Assembly: GCA_903929755.1 (NCBI GenBank)
Contig: CAIYVZ010000210.1
Span: 1-49,974 of the forward strand
Direction: 5' to 3'
DNA from: an uncultured Acidobacteriia bacterium
GTDB taxonomy: Bacteria > Acidobacteriota > Terriglobia > Bryobacterales > Bryobacteraceae
Length of the DNA: 49,974 nucleotides
The translations under genes and the position numbers were made by a program. Below, piece after piece: positions 24,745 to 33,507 of the stretch. Position 1 is the first letter of the stretch; each line of letters starts with the position of its first letter. Below the pieces are notes generated by a model that was not told where the DNA came from, searched no databases, and was given only the letters and a program-made list of their open reading frames with translations.

Positions 24745-25345
24745 CAACGTAATTGCCGATATGGTGGACAGCGCCCGGGCTGGTGGCAGGTTGTCTGCCG
24801 ACTCGCGCTCGCACCTGTTGGTGTGCGCCGCGTGTGCCGATCGCTGGGAAGCCGAGATGGTGCTGACAGCCGGTATGAGTGAGTTTCGCGCGCTGGTGCG
24901 GAACCAGCCTCCTTTCGGCCAACGGTCCCGGCTGCGTTCGGAATTGCTGGAGCGCTTTGACCGGCAAACGCCGCGTCACTCGGTTCGTTCCTGGTGGGGC
25001 CTGGCAGCTGCGGCGGTATTGCTTTGCATGGTGGGTGGCGGCATCGCTTATCGGTTTGTTATGGCTCCGGCAGCGGAAGTTGCTGCCGTGGAAGATATGT
25101 CGGACGCCCAAACGGAGGCGCAGGAGGCCGGCTTTATCGCTGTTCCCTATGTGCCGCCATTGGCACAGGGCGAACTGGTTCATGTGGTTCACATGCAGTT
25201 GCAGCCGGCCGAACTGGCCAGCCTGGGTGTGAATGTGGATCCCACGCTGTCGACCGACATGCAGGCCGACATCCTGGTGGGGGAGGACGGATTTCCGCGC
25301 GCGGTGCGGATCTCTGAAGAAGCTACAGGTGAGGGGGGCTACTAA
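24725..25345 (+). CDS. Membrane anti-sigma factor with zinc-binding motif
   Basis: A 206-residue protein. The N-terminal domain holds SRSHLLVCAACADRWEAE, which contains the H-x3-C-x2-C motif of zinc-associated anti-sigma domains. One membrane segment follows at about 90-112 (WWGLAAAAVLLCMVGGGIAY), and then a periplasmic domain. It should hold the preceding sigma factor inactive until an envelope signal. ATG at 24725 follows GGAGG; a TTG at 24707 is less likely. It is followed one base later by a secreted protein, the third gene of the operon. Confidence 0.87.
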   Translation: MTRQDCNNVIADMVDSARAGGRLSADSRSHLLVCAACADRWEAEMVLTAGMSEFRALVRNQPPFGQRSRLRSELLERFDRQTPRHSVRSWWGLAAAAVLLCMVGGGIAYRFVMAPAAEVAAVEDMSDAQTEAQEAGFIAVPYVPPLAQGELVHVVHMQLQPAELASLGVNVDPTLSTDMQADILVGEDGFPRAVRISEEATGEGGY

Positions 25346-25346
25346 A

Positions 25347-26201
25347 ATGTCTAAGGCAAGAATGATAAAACGAGTGGTTGCTGGTGTGGTTATTGGTTCT
25401 GCTTTCCTGCTGGCCCAGGGGCCTGGCGGGCCCGGTTTCGGGCGAGGTGCGGGTGGCGGACGTGGTATGGGGATGATGGGCGGCGCAAGCGCGTACGTGA
25501 CGGGCGTACCTTTTTCCGCGGTTCAGGTGGTCCAGACGCAGGAATCGCTGATGGACGGGAATACGATCACGAAGAAGTACCAAACCAACATTGCGCGTGA
25601 TGGCCAGGGTCGGGTGCGGACGGAAGAGACGATTACGCCCCGCTCCGGTTCAACGGGGCAGACACAAAGCATCGTGACGATTCTCGATTACGTGGCGCAG
25701 ACCCGCTCTGTGCTCGATTCCTCCACCATGACGGCGTGGCAGTCGCCCTTGCGGGTTCCCTCGGCCAACCGTGTTGCCGGTCAGCGCCCCGCCGGGACCG
25801 GGTTTGCTCCCCGTGTGGCGGGTGCGGGCCCGGAGAATGCTCCGAACATTACGCGTACCACCATGGCTCCTCAGGTGGTGAACGGCGTCCTGGCCAGCGG
25901 GACCCAGCATCTTGAAGTAATTCCCGCCGGTCAGATCGGCAATGAGCGAGCCATTCAGATCACTCGCCAGACCTGGGTTTCCAACGAACTGAAGGTTCCG
26001 GTGCAGATCCGCAGTTCCGACCCCCGGTTCGGTGTCACGTCGATGGAGCTGACCAATATTGTGCAGTCGGAACCGAACGGCTCGTTGTTTATTGTGCCGG
26101 CCGGATACACGGTGAAACAGGGTCGTGGCGGACCGGGCTTTGCCGGGCCTGGCGGACCGCGTCCTGGGTCGCAGAACCGTGGCGGCAGGCCTTCCAGGTA
26201 A
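25347..26201 (+). CDS. Secreted Gly-rich protein of unknown function
   Basis: A 284-residue exported protein. The signal peptide is about 1-24 (MIKRVVAGVVIGSAFLLAQ). A Gly/Arg/Met-rich linker (25-45) precedes a beta-rich body (VTGVPFSAVQVVQTQESLMDGN, TKKYQTNIARDGQGRVRTEET) and a Gly/Pro/Arg-rich tail. The YQTNIARDGQGRVRTE pattern recurs in acidobacterial proteins encoded beside sigma/anti-sigma pairs. ATG at 25347 follows GAGGGG. The anti-sigma operon context suggests it senses or answers envelope stress; no function is known to me. Confidence 0.8.
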   Translation: MSKARMIKRVVAGVVIGSAFLLAQGPGGPGFGRGAGGGRGMGMMGGASAYVTGVPFSAVQVVQTQESLMDGNTITKKYQTNIARDGQGRVRTEETITPRSGSTGQTQSIVTILDYVAQTRSVLDSSTMTAWQSPLRVPSANRVAGQRPAGTGFAPRVAGAGPENAPNITRTTMAPQVVNGVLASGTQHLEVIPAGQIGNERAIQITRQTWVSNELKVPVQIRSSDPRFGVTSMELTNIVQSEPNGSLFIVPAGYTVKQGRGGPGFAGPGGPRPGSQNRGGRPSR

Positions 26202-26208
26202 GCCCCAC

Positions 26209-26730
26209 TCAGTCCATCGCTGATTTTCGAAGCTGCCAGCCCGAGTAGCCGACCATGGCGAAGAACAGCAGAAAGCTGATGCCGATCACGACGATGCGGC
26301 GCTGCGGGCTGAGTTCGGTGGCGATGACATCCGCGTTCAAATCGGTGCTCAGGTTGAGAACCACCATGGCGGGGGCAGCGCTTGACCGGTTTTTGATAAC
26401 CAAACGGTAGGCGCCCGCGTCCTCAACCACGATGCGGAAGCTGCCGCTTGCACCCTCGGGGGTGGCCGCCAGCGCCTGGTGCGGCATCCCGCGCAGCATG
26501 GCACGAAGCGCCGGGCGGGGCATCAGTTCCATGTGGACTGCGTTCGAGCCGGGGGCGGTTGGGTTTTCTGCTACGCGAAACGCTGCATCCACTCGGAGCG
26601 GAGTTTGCGGGACATGGAGATCGATCACCCGGAATTCTCCCGGAGGGAGTAAGAACGGCGCGTTGTCCGCCGTAGCCGCGTTCAGGGCTAAGGCCGAGAG
26701 AAGCGCCACCACAGCCAGGCCAAACCTCAT
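26209..26730 (-). CDS. Exported protein with C-terminal membrane anchor, function unknown
   Basis: A 173-residue protein with an N-terminal signal peptide (MRFGLAVVALLSALALNA) and one C-terminal membrane segment (RIVVIGISFLLFFAMVGYSGWQL). The middle is predicted to be a beta-sandwich, with GAYRLVIKNRSSAAPAMVVLNL. I do not recognise a family. It overlaps the amidohydrolase gene by 4 bases, so they are one operon. Confidence 0.75.
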   Translation of the reverse strand: MRFGLAVVALLSALALNAATADNAPFLLPPGEFRVIDLHVPQTPLRVDAAFRVAENPTAPGSNAVHMELMPRPALRAMLRGMPHQALAATPEGASGSFRIVVEDAGAYRLVIKNRSSAAPAMVVLNLSTDLNADVIATELSPQRRIVVIGISFLLFFAMVGYSGWQLRKSAMD

Positions 26731-28358
26731 TGCTGGTGCACGATCTTTCCTCCAACCACCGTCAGGGTGACGTGCGTCTTGAGGATCTCGGGTGCCGGAA
26801 TCGTCATAATATCGGAGGAAAGCATCACGAAATCAGCCAGTTTGCCTGCTTCGAGACTGCCCTTTGTGGCTTCCTCGAAAGCCGCGTAAGCACCTTCCAG
26901 AGTGAAGCTGCGGAGGGCTTCTTCACGCGTCAGGCGCTGGTCCGGAAACCAGCCTCCGGCGGGATGGCCCTGTTTGTCTTGCCTGGTGATGGCGGCATAG
27001 AAGCCGTCGAGAGGGTTGGCCAGTTCCACGGGGAAATCGGAACCGCTGGCCAGGTGCACGCCGAGCTTGATCAGGGTCTGCCAGGCGTAGGCTCCTTTTA
27101 CACGTTCGGGACCGAGGCGGTCGCCAGCCCAAGCCATATCGCTGGTGGCGTGGGTTGGCTGCATGGAGGCGATGATGGAATATTTCTGGAATTTGACGAA
27201 GTCTTCCGGGGCGATGACCTGAGCGTGCTCCACGCGGAAACGCTTGTCGTTGGGGCCCTTCAGCGCGGAGGCATAGGCGTCGAGCGTTTCGTGGTTACCG
27301 CGGTCGCCGATGGCGTGGGTATTTACCTGGAAGCCACGTGCGGCGGCTTTGACAGCGACGTTTTCGATAGCGTCCTTGCCCGTGATCATCAGGCCGCTGG
27401 CGGATTTTTCGTCGGCATAGGGGGAGAGCAGTGCTGCCCCGCGCGAGCCGAGAGCGCCGTCGGCATAAGCCTTAATACTGCGGATGGTGAGGAAATCTCC
27501 AATTTCGGGGCCGCGCGCGAGCCAGGTGGCTACCAGAGCTGGTTCGTTCGCGAGCATGGCATAAACCCGTACGGGCATCTTGCCCTCCGCCAGAAGGGAG
27601 TGGTAGGCAGCGATTTCCGCGTTGCCGACGCCCGCATCATGCACCGAAGTCAGGCCCAGACGCGCACATTCTTCCAGGGCCCGCGCAAGCTGGCGATGCA
27701 CTTGTTCCGGCGAGGCTGCCGGGATTTTCCGCCGGACGAGGTTCTGCGCCGTATCCACCAAAACGCCCGCTGGTTTCCCCTGCGCGTCGCGAATGATGCG
27801 ACCGCCCGCGGGATCTTTCGTATTTTGGTTAATATCGGCGGCGTCGAGAGCGGCGCGGTTCGCCCATGTGGCGTGGCCGTCGATACGGGTGAGCGCGACG
27901 GGGTTCTTCGGGGCGGCTTGCGTGAGGGAGTCGGTGGTGGGGAATTGTTTGTTGACCCAGAGGTTCTGGTCCCAGCCACGCCCGACGATCCATTCGCCCG
28001 GGGCGGCCTTTGCGGCGGCGGCTTTCACTTTGGCTGCGATCTCCGCCTCGGAAGTGACACCGCGAAGATCCAGGATTTCGAGCGACGACCCCAGACCCTC
28101 CAGGTGGCCGTGCGCATCAATCAGGCCAGGGACGATGGTGGCGCCTTTGGCGTCAAGGATGCGGGTTTTTGGGCCTTCCAGCGCCTTCAGATCGTTGCCA
28201 ACGGCGGCGATTTTCCCGTTGCGGACGGCGATTGCCGTGGCGCGGGGATTTTTGGCGTCCACCGTGTAGATTTTTGCGTTTTTGACCACTAAATCCGCAG
28301 TTTGAGCGGACAAGATGGTCACGATTCCGAGGCTCAGAAAGACAAGTCTTAATCGCAT
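26727..28358 (-). CDS. Exported YtcJ-like amidohydrolase
   Basis: A 543-residue metal-dependent hydrolase of the amidohydrolase-3 (YtcJ) group. The signal peptide is about 1-19 (...IVTILSAQ). The metal-binding DAHGHLEGLG has His83 and His85. Further family motifs are WIVGRGWDQN, NTHAIGDRGNHETL and RFRVEHAQVIAPED. Members hydrolyse C-N bonds of various small molecules; the substrate is unknown. It is the first gene of a leftward pair with the anchored protein. Confidence 0.92.
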   Translation of the reverse strand: MRLRLVFLSLGIVTILSAQTADLVVKNAKIYTVDAKNPRATAIAVRNGKIAAVGNDLKALEGPKTRILDAKGATIVPGLIDAHGHLEGLGSSLEILDLRGVTSEAEIAAKVKAAAAKAAPGEWIVGRGWDQNLWVNKQFPTTDSLTQAAPKNPVALTRIDGHATWANRAALDAADINQNTKDPAGGRIIRDAQGKPAGVLVDTAQNLVRRKIPAASPEQVHRQLARALEECARLGLTSVHDAGVGNAEIAAYHSLLAEGKMPVRVYAMLANEPALVATWLARGPEIGDFLTIRSIKAYADGALGSRGAALLSPYADEKSASGLMITGKDAIENVAVKAAARGFQVNTHAIGDRGNHETLDAYASALKGPNDKRFRVEHAQVIAPEDFVKFQKYSIIASMQPTHATSDMAWAGDRLGPERVKGAYAWQTLIKLGVHLASGSDFPVELANPLDGFYAAITRQDKQGHPAGGWFPDQRLTREEALRSFTLEGAYAAFEEATKGSLEAGKLADFVMLSSDIMTIPAPEILKTHVTLTVVGGKIVHQQ

Positions 28359-28412
28359 ACTGTATTATCGCCTGTTGGGCCCTTTTCCATTATTTCGCAG
28401 GGCTAAAAAGCT

Positions 28413-29351
28413 ATGAGAACACTGGTAACAGGCGCACAGGGTTGTATCGGATCCTGGGTCGTCAAAAGACTGATCGACGCTGGCCACGAGGTGGTCACGT
28501 TCGATATCAATGAATCACTTGCCCGGCTGGAGATGATCTCCGACGCGTCGGTGGCGGCGAAAGTGACCCGCCGCGTTGGCCGGATCGAAGACACGGCCGC
28601 AGTGAAGAGCCTGGTGAAGGATGAAGGTATCACGCACATCTGCCACCTGGCTGCCGTGCTGATGCCGTTCTGCGCGAAGAACCCGGTTGAGGGCGCGCTG
28701 ATCAATGTGGTGGGCACGCTGAATGTTTTTGAGGCGGCGAAGGATGCGGGGATCACCGGCGGGATCGTTTATGCGAGTTCCTCGGCGGTATGGGGGCCTA
28801 CCGATGAATACGGCGAAGGCGAACTCACCGAAGATCTGCCGACGAAGCCGAAGACTCATTACGGCGTCTATAAGGCTGCGAACGAAGGCAACGCGCGGAT
28901 TTTCTTCGCGAATGACGGCATTTCCAGCATTGGTCTGCGCCCGTGGACGGTGTTCGGCCCTGGTCGCGATTTCGGTCTGACCGCCGACCCGACGCTGGCG
29001 ATGCGGGCCGTGGCGAACCGTGAGCCGTTCCAGATTCGCCTGTCCGGCCACATGGATCTGCAGTATACGCAGGACGTGGCCGATATCTTCATCCAGTGCA
29101 TGCTGAGCAAGACGGAGGGCGCGCATGCGTTCAATCTGCGCGGCGAAGTGATCTCGATGGAAGGTTTGGTTGACATGCTGGATGAACTGCGGCCGGAAGC
29201 GAAGGGCCTGATCACGGTTGCCGGCAATCCGGTGCCGGTGGCTTACCGGATGAGCGACGCGGCCCTGGTTGCCACGGTGGGTGAAGTTCCGCGTACGCCG
29301 CTGAAGGAAGCGGTGCTTTCGACGATCAACAAGTTCGAATCGTTGCGGTAG
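28413..29351 (+). CDS. NAD-dependent epimerase/dehydratase (extended SDR)
   Basis: A 312-residue extended short-chain dehydrogenase. The Rossmann motif is TGAQGCIGSWV (residues 6-16). The active site shows YASSSAVWG and the YxxxK pair in HYGVYKAANE. GLRPWTVFGPGRDFG is the typical sugar-nucleotide epimerase segment. Likely acts on a nucleotide sugar or related sugar; exact substrate unknown. Divergent from the amidohydrolase gene. Confidence 0.9.
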   Translation: MRTLVTGAQGCIGSWVVKRLIDAGHEVVTFDINESLARLEMISDASVAAKVTRRVGRIEDTAAVKSLVKDEGITHICHLAAVLMPFCAKNPVEGALINVVGTLNVFEAAKDAGITGGIVYASSSAVWGPTDEYGEGELTEDLPTKPKTHYGVYKAANEGNARIFFANDGISSIGLRPWTVFGPGRDFGLTADPTLAMRAVANREPFQIRLSGHMDLQYTQDVADIFIQCMLSKTEGAHAFNLRGEVISMEGLVDMLDELRPEAKGLITVAGNPVPVAYRMSDAALVATVGEVPRTPLKEAVLSTINKFESLR

Positions 29352-29362
29352 TACGCGCGTTT

Positions 29363-29416
29363 TGATCCGGTCGCTTGGTTTCTGCCTGTTTGGGCAGGAA
29401 CGGGCGGCCGGATCAA
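29363..29416 (+). other. Nested inverted repeat (stem-loop structure)
   Basis: A 9-bp outer stem TTGATCCGG/CCGGATCAA (29363-29371 with 29408-29416) encloses an inner 5-bp hairpin CTGCC/GGCAG (29383-29387 with 29394-29398). It starts 11 bases after the epimerase stop. It may end transcription or act in the leader of the small membrane gene, but no T-run follows directly. Confidence 0.5.
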
Positions 29417-29461
29417 CTCCTGCGCGATAATCGGCTCAGGTCCGGAGTAACCTCTTTTTTC

Positions 29462-29722
29462 ATGTCCCGAATGATATTTCGAGCCCTGGTGGCGATCACG
29501 CTGGTGGTTATGTACTTCGCGCGGCGGTCGGGCGGACATATGGGCCCGTGGACCTTTCTGCCGTTTTACTACTGGTTTCTGGCCTCGGTCGTCATTTTTG
29601 GGGCGTTTGGCGTGGCTGCTGCGTACCGTGCGTGGAAAGAGCCTAACAACCGGCGCGTGTTATTGTTTGACGTGGCGCTGGCGGCGATCTGGATCCCCTA
29701 CTGGTTCGCCAACCTTAAGTAA
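29462..29722 (+). CDS. Small membrane protein of unknown function
   Basis: An 86-residue protein with about three hydrophobic segments (FRALVAITLVVMYFA, FYYWFLASVVIFGAFGVAAAY, LLFDVALAAIWIPYWFA). ATG at 29462 is chosen from hydrophobicity; the Shine-Dalgarno is distant (GGAG, 14 bases upstream) and ATG at 29471 is also possible. It ends 2 bases before the convergent ThiE-like gene. Confidence 0.65.
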   Translation: MSRMIFRALVAITLVVMYFARRSGGHMGPWTFLPFYYWFLASVVIFGAFGVAAAYRAWKEPNNRRVLLFDVALAAIWIPYWFANLK

Positions 29723-29724
29723 GC

Positions 29725-30240
29725 CTAAGAAAACAGGCTGATTCCAGCCACGCCGACGGCCCCGGCTTCGATGCACGAGGCGGCATTGGCTTCGTTTATT
29801 CCACCCAGCGCAAGCACCGGAATCGGGGAAAGCCTGGCGAGTTTGCGCAGTTCGGCCAGGCCCAGCGGGCTTCGGGAATCGACCTTCGACAGCGGCGAAA
29901 ATATGGGAGAAAGCAGAACGTAGTCCGCTCCTTCCGCTGCCAAAACATCGTCCAGGTTATGGCAGGCGACGGTGATCAGGAAGCCGTTTGGTACCAGTTG
30001 ACGCACTAGTTTCGCCGAGACTCCGTTCGATTTCAGGTGAACGCCAGCCGCACCGGTTGCGAGCGCCACATCCAGTCTGTCGTTGACCAGAATTCGCCCC
30101 GGCAGCTGCAACGCCAGGGCTTGCCGGACATAGACGGCGAGTGCCTTCGCGGTGAACTGTGGCTCCCGAATCTGGATCAACTCGGCGTGAGGTGACAGGC
30201 AGGAACTCCCCATCCCGTTCGTGATCTGGCAGCGAATCAC
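29725..30240 (-). CDS. Short thiamine-phosphate synthase/TenI-like protein
   Basis: A 171-residue TIM-barrel protein of the ThiE/TenI family. Seen are LIQIREP, ILVNDRLDVALATGAAGVHL, ADYVLLSPIFSP, PVLALGGI and GAVGVAGISLF, all family positions. It is shorter than typical ThiE (about 210), mainly at the N-terminus, so it may be TenI-like (an aromatase in Bacillus) or a reduced ThiE. The start is a GTG that overlaps the FmdE stop by 4 bases (GTGA); an upstream ATG at 30279 is less likely. Third gene of the flippase-FmdE-ThiE operon. Confidence 0.82.
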   Translation of the reverse strand: MIRCQITNGMGSSCLSPHAELIQIREPQFTAKALAVYVRQALALQLPGRILVNDRLDVALATGAAGVHLKSNGVSAKLVRQLVPNGFLITVACHNLDDVLAAEGADYVLLSPIFSPLSKVDSRSPLGLAELRKLARLSPIPVLALGGINEANAASCIEAGAVGVAGISLFS

Positions 30241-30818
30241 AGAACTTTGTAGTACGCTTCGCCATGGCAGGCACGGCAAAGAATACGGCCGTTGTGCTCC
30301 ACAAAGCGCTCAAAATTAATGCCTTCGCCGCAGGTTTCGCACGTGTGCTTCGGGCCTTTGTAGCCGGGGAAATCTTCCGGGCCTAAGGCAACCGACACCC
30401 ACTGGTGCGTAAACAGCGATTCGACCGGCATCTCGCGATAAGCCAGCATCTGCTGTTCGTTCTTCGCTTCGACATGCGGGTACAGGAGGCGTGCTTCCTG
30501 CTTTGATGAATCCAGCGCGGCGACTCGAACCGCGCGGTTGTCGCGAAGGTCGATGAAGGTGGCGGCCACCTTGCCGAAGTCTCGGAACTTCAGGGCGCGC
30601 TTGCCCAGGCGGCAGCCAGTGACCACGGAAATCGCATCCGTCATACAACGGTCAATCTCAACAAACGTGACCAGACGCTTGCGGTCCGCCCCGCGGGGAT
30701 CGGAAATCTCCAGCAGCGACAAACCATGGATCGCCATCCGCAGGCCAAGAATCTGACCCGCGCACAAGTGTCCGTGTGCCTCGGCGGCGAGGCCTTCATA
30801 CTCGGCTAGGGTCTTCAA
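30237..30818 (-). CDS. FmdE-domain protein with zinc-finger tail
   Basis: A 193-residue protein. The FmdE domain (about 1-135) has EAHGHLCAGQILGLRMA with His and Cys of the metal site, EIDRCMTDAISVVTGCRLGKR and KVAATFIDL. The C-terminus carries a Cys4 zinc ribbon (HTCETCGEGIN, ILCRACHGEAYY). FmdE domains occur in formylmethanofuran dehydrogenases but also widely in bacteria, where they are linked to molybdopterin or other cofactor enzymes. The start is a TTG overlapping the flippase stop (TTGA), the only start that fits. The frame stays open upstream, but that part is antisense or out of frame to the flippase gene. Confidence 0.85.
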   Translation of the reverse strand: MKTLAEYEGLAAEAHGHLCAGQILGLRMAIHGLSLLEISDPRGADRKRLVTFVEIDRCMTDAISVVTGCRLGKRALKFRDFGKVAATFIDLRDNRAVRVAALDSSKQEARLLYPHVEAKNEQQMLAYREMPVESLFTHQWVSVALGPEDFPGYKGPKHTCETCGEGINFERFVEHNGRILCRACHGEAYYKVL

Positions 30819-31849
30819 CGGGCGGCACCTTTCGGGCGTTCGAAATCCAGCCGCCCGGTGCGGTGGGCTTCGCTCGCATGGCGCTTCAGATCGGCGAAAT
30901 TGAAGCCTGCTGAAGCAATCGCAATCGCGCCGCCGATGGCGAGGGGCAGCGTCTGTAACAGGAACATGATTTCCGCCAGGATCTTCGCGTCGGGTGTCTC
31001 GGTGAACAGACGCTGCAGGCCGTACACGACGGCAGCCTGGAAAGCGCCCATGTTCGCGGGGGCGTTCGGCATTAGCGTCCCCACCGACTTCACCACCACC
31101 AGGAACGCCATAGCGCTCAGGGAGAATTCGAAGGCGTCGGCGCGCGCAATCGCCCAAACGGCGAAGACCTGCAGCGCCCAGTACAGGGCGCTGATGCCCA
31201 TCGCGTGGCCCAGTTCCGTCCAGTTTCCCAAATTGTGAACGCGTTCCAGCAGGTGGCTGAAACGCGCCGCCCAGCCGGAGTTGCTGACGAACGAATGCGC
31301 ATGCTGGCGCCGGAACAGAACCCACAACAACAGCAGGCCAAGCGCCACCATTGTGCCGCCAAAGATCCACATCACGCGATTGACTGCGACATGCGTGGGA
31401 ATCTGCCAGGTGACCAGCAGGTAGATGATCACCATCCACAAACCGTCCATCAGGCGGACGATGAGGTCTGAGGTTAGAGTCAGCGACAGTGGCACGCCCG
31501 TCTTGTACGAGAGCAGGAAGCACCGGATTACTTCACCGGCGCGGGCGGGCAGAAAATCGTTGGCGAAGAGGCCGACAAAAACGGCCTGTACGCACTTGCC
31601 GAGCGGGGGCTTGCCGACGGGACGCAGCACCGCGGCCCACCGCCATGCCTCCACCACATAGATCAGGAATTCAACGACGATGGCGACCATCACCCAGCGC
31701 CAGTCCAGCGTTCTGAGGTGTTCCCCCAGTTGTGCGAAGGGGAACTTAAAAAGGACCCAAGCCAGCGACGCAGCGCCAATGGCATAGCCGATGGCTGGGA
31801 TCAACCAACTGGGAAGTTTCTGCCACGGTTGAGTTGTCTCGGAAGTCAT
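30815..31849 (-). CDS. Lysylphosphatidylglycerol synthase/flippase-type membrane protein (UPF0104)
   Basis: A 344-residue polytopic membrane protein with about eight helices. It matches the UPF0104/LPG_synthase_TM family: VFVGLFANDFLPARAGEVIRCFLLS, and the late SVGTLMPNAPANMGAFQAAVVYGL motif. Family members move or modify lipids or glycolipids. ATG at 31849 is chosen for family length; the upstream open frame to 32107 is not membrane-like. First gene of a leftward three-gene operon, divergent from the gluconate permease. Confidence 0.88.
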   Translation of the reverse strand: MTSETTQPWQKLPSWLIPAIGYAIGAASLAWVLFKFPFAQLGEHLRTLDWRWVMVAIVVEFLIYVVEAWRWAAVLRPVGKPPLGKCVQAVFVGLFANDFLPARAGEVIRCFLLSYKTGVPLSLTLTSDLIVRLMDGLWMVIIYLLVTWQIPTHVAVNRVMWIFGGTMVALGLLLLWVLFRRQHAHSFVSNSGWAARFSHLLERVHNLGNWTELGHAMGISALYWALQVFAVWAIARADAFEFSLSAMAFLVVVKSVGTLMPNAPANMGAFQAAVVYGLQRLFTETPDAKILAEIMFLLQTLPLAIGGAIAIASAGFNFADLKRHASEAHRTGRLDFERPKGAAR

Positions 31850-31955
31850 GATGGCCCGGAATTGTCCAGCGCCTTCATGATAGCGCCTTAATTTTGGTGC
31901 CCTGTTTTGCATTACAACTTGCCATGGAGGGGTCTGGCCTGAGAGTATTGTTACC

Positions 31956-33257
31956 TTGAACCTCATCCTGCTTGCATTCGGCGCTGTCGCCCTCCTCCTG
32001 TTTCTGATAATTGTGCTGAGGATGCATGCGTTCCTCGCCATGCTGATCTCGGCTTTTGCCATGGGGCTGGCGGCGCATATGGCTCCGGCCGTGGTCCTGA
32101 AGTCCATTCAGGCGGGCTTTGGCGACGCGCTGAGCACGATAACCGTGGTACTGGGGTTGGGCGCCATGATCGGCGCGTACCTGGAACATTCCGGTGGTGG
32201 CCGGGCGCTGGCGGACTGGCTAATCGATAAATTTGGCCAGGATAAAGCCGCCTGGGCTCTGATGCTGGCCGGATTTCTGGTGGGGCTGCCGATTTTCTTC
32301 GAGGTCGGTTTCATCATCATGGTGCCGCTGGTTTATAACCTGACCCGGGAAGGGAAGCGGTCGCTGCTGGTGTACGGTTTGGCAGTGACGGCTCCGCTGA
32401 CGATTCTGCATTCGCTGGTGCCTCCGCACCCCGCGCCTGCGGCTGCTGCGCAGTTGCTCGGCATCGACTTCGGCACGGCGGTGCTGTATGGCACGCTGCT
32501 GTCGATTCCGATGACCCTGGTGAGCGGCATGTGGTACGGGCAGTGGATCGGGAAGCGGATCAACGTGCCGCTGCCTGCCGCCGCGCTGGAAGTGCCGGTG
32601 GCGCGCGACAAGAATCCACCTGCGGTGTTTGGCGTGGCGGTGTTGTTGCTGTTGCCTGTAATCCTGATTGGCTGCGCGACGTTGTGGCCGAAGGTTCCGG
32701 TGATGGTGCTGATCGGGCATCCGTTCTCGGCGCTGCTGATCACGCTGCTGGCTTCCATGCTGCTGCTGGGCACCGCGCGGGGGCTTTCCACGCAGAAGCT
32801 GACGGATCTTGCGAATAAGGCCGTGGGGCCGACCGCTTCGCTGCTGCTGATTATGGGTGCGGGTGGGGGGCTAAAGCAGATTATTGTGGATTCCGGCGCG
32901 GGCGCGATGGCGGGGAAGATGATGGCGCAGGCGCATATTTCGCCGTTGTGGGCGGCCTTCCTGATGGCCGGAGTTTTGCGGCTGGCGCAGGGGTCGGCCA
33001 CAGTGTCGATTATCACGGCGGCGGGCATTATTGCGCCGATTGTGAAGGGTCTGCCGGGGTATCGTCCGGAACTGCTGTTCCTTGCGCTGTGTTGCGGCGG
33101 GACGGGGTTTTCTATCGTGAACGATGCCGGGTTCTGGATTGTGAATCAGTACTTCGGGTTGACAGTGGGGCAGACGCTGAAGACGTGGACGGTGATGAAG
33201 ATGATCTCGGCGTTCGTTGGTTTTGGGATTGTGCTGGCGATTAACGCGCTAACGTAA
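31956..33257 (+). CDS. Gluconate:H+ symporter (GntP family)
   Basis: A 433-residue inner-membrane permease with about 12 helices. Family patterns are GLGAMIGAYLEHSGGGRALA, GLPIFFEVGFIIMVPLVY, HSLVPPHPAPAAAA and GSATVSIITAAGIIAP. It imports gluconate or related sugar acids, which fits the lactonase-like propeller gene nearby, though that link is inference. The start is a TTG at 31956 with a weak ribosome site; no ATG gives the first helix. Confidence 0.92.
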   Translation: MNLILLAFGAVALLLFLIIVLRMHAFLAMLISAFAMGLAAHMAPAVVLKSIQAGFGDALSTITVVLGLGAMIGAYLEHSGGGRALADWLIDKFGQDKAAWALMLAGFLVGLPIFFEVGFIIMVPLVYNLTREGKRSLLVYGLAVTAPLTILHSLVPPHPAPAAAAQLLGIDFGTAVLYGTLLSIPMTLVSGMWYGQWIGKRINVPLPAAALEVPVARDKNPPAVFGVAVLLLLPVILIGCATLWPKVPVMVLIGHPFSALLITLLASMLLLGTARGLSTQKLTDLANKAVGPTASLLLIMGAGGGLKQIIVDSGAGAMAGKMMAQAHISPLWAAFLMAGVLRLAQGSATVSIITAAGIIAPIVKGLPGYRPELLFLALCCGGTGFSIVNDAGFWIVNQYFGLTVGQTLKTWTVMKMISAFVGFGIVLAINALT

Positions 33258-33368
33258 CGGCATGCGGGGGCTGCTATTGCTGTTGATAGTCGGTCCACCA
33301 GCTCCGTGTGCCGATTGCGTCTGTTCTCATTTTCGAGTACTCTTTGGTAGTCGCCGCCAGTGAATTGA

Positions 33369-33500
33369 GGCAAGAAGCACACGCAGGTCATTCTGGGAAC
33401 GAAGAGTGTTCGTATGCCCCGGCCCCCCTCGCAGGAAATCAAGACAGGTACCTTGCGTGCGATCCTCAAAGATCTGGGGCTCAGCGAAGGAAAGGAATAA
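33369..33500 (+). pseudogene. Remnant of a hicA-type toxin gene
   Basis: The frame ending at TAA 33498-33500 reads KKHTQVILGTKSVRMPRPPS then QEIKTGTLRAILKDLGLS. This is the typical C-terminal half of HicA mRNA-interferase toxins (VPRH...EIKxGTLRxILK). A TGA at 33366-33368 closes the frame and the N-terminal half, with the catalytic GSH region, is missing. It sits where a hicA would be, 7 bases before hicB. The upstream 33258-33365 holds nothing recognisable. Confidence 0.7.
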
Positions 33501-33507
33501 AAAGCGA

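Noticed and set aside
26730-28292. A 520-codon plus-strand frame inside the amidohydrolase gene
   Set aside because: Antisense shadow; the minus-strand product has catalytic motifs and a signal peptide.
29725-30240. A thiamine riboswitch before the ThiE-like gene
   Set aside because: The gene is internal to an operon with 4-base overlaps, leaving no leader, and I see no THI-box pattern before the operon.
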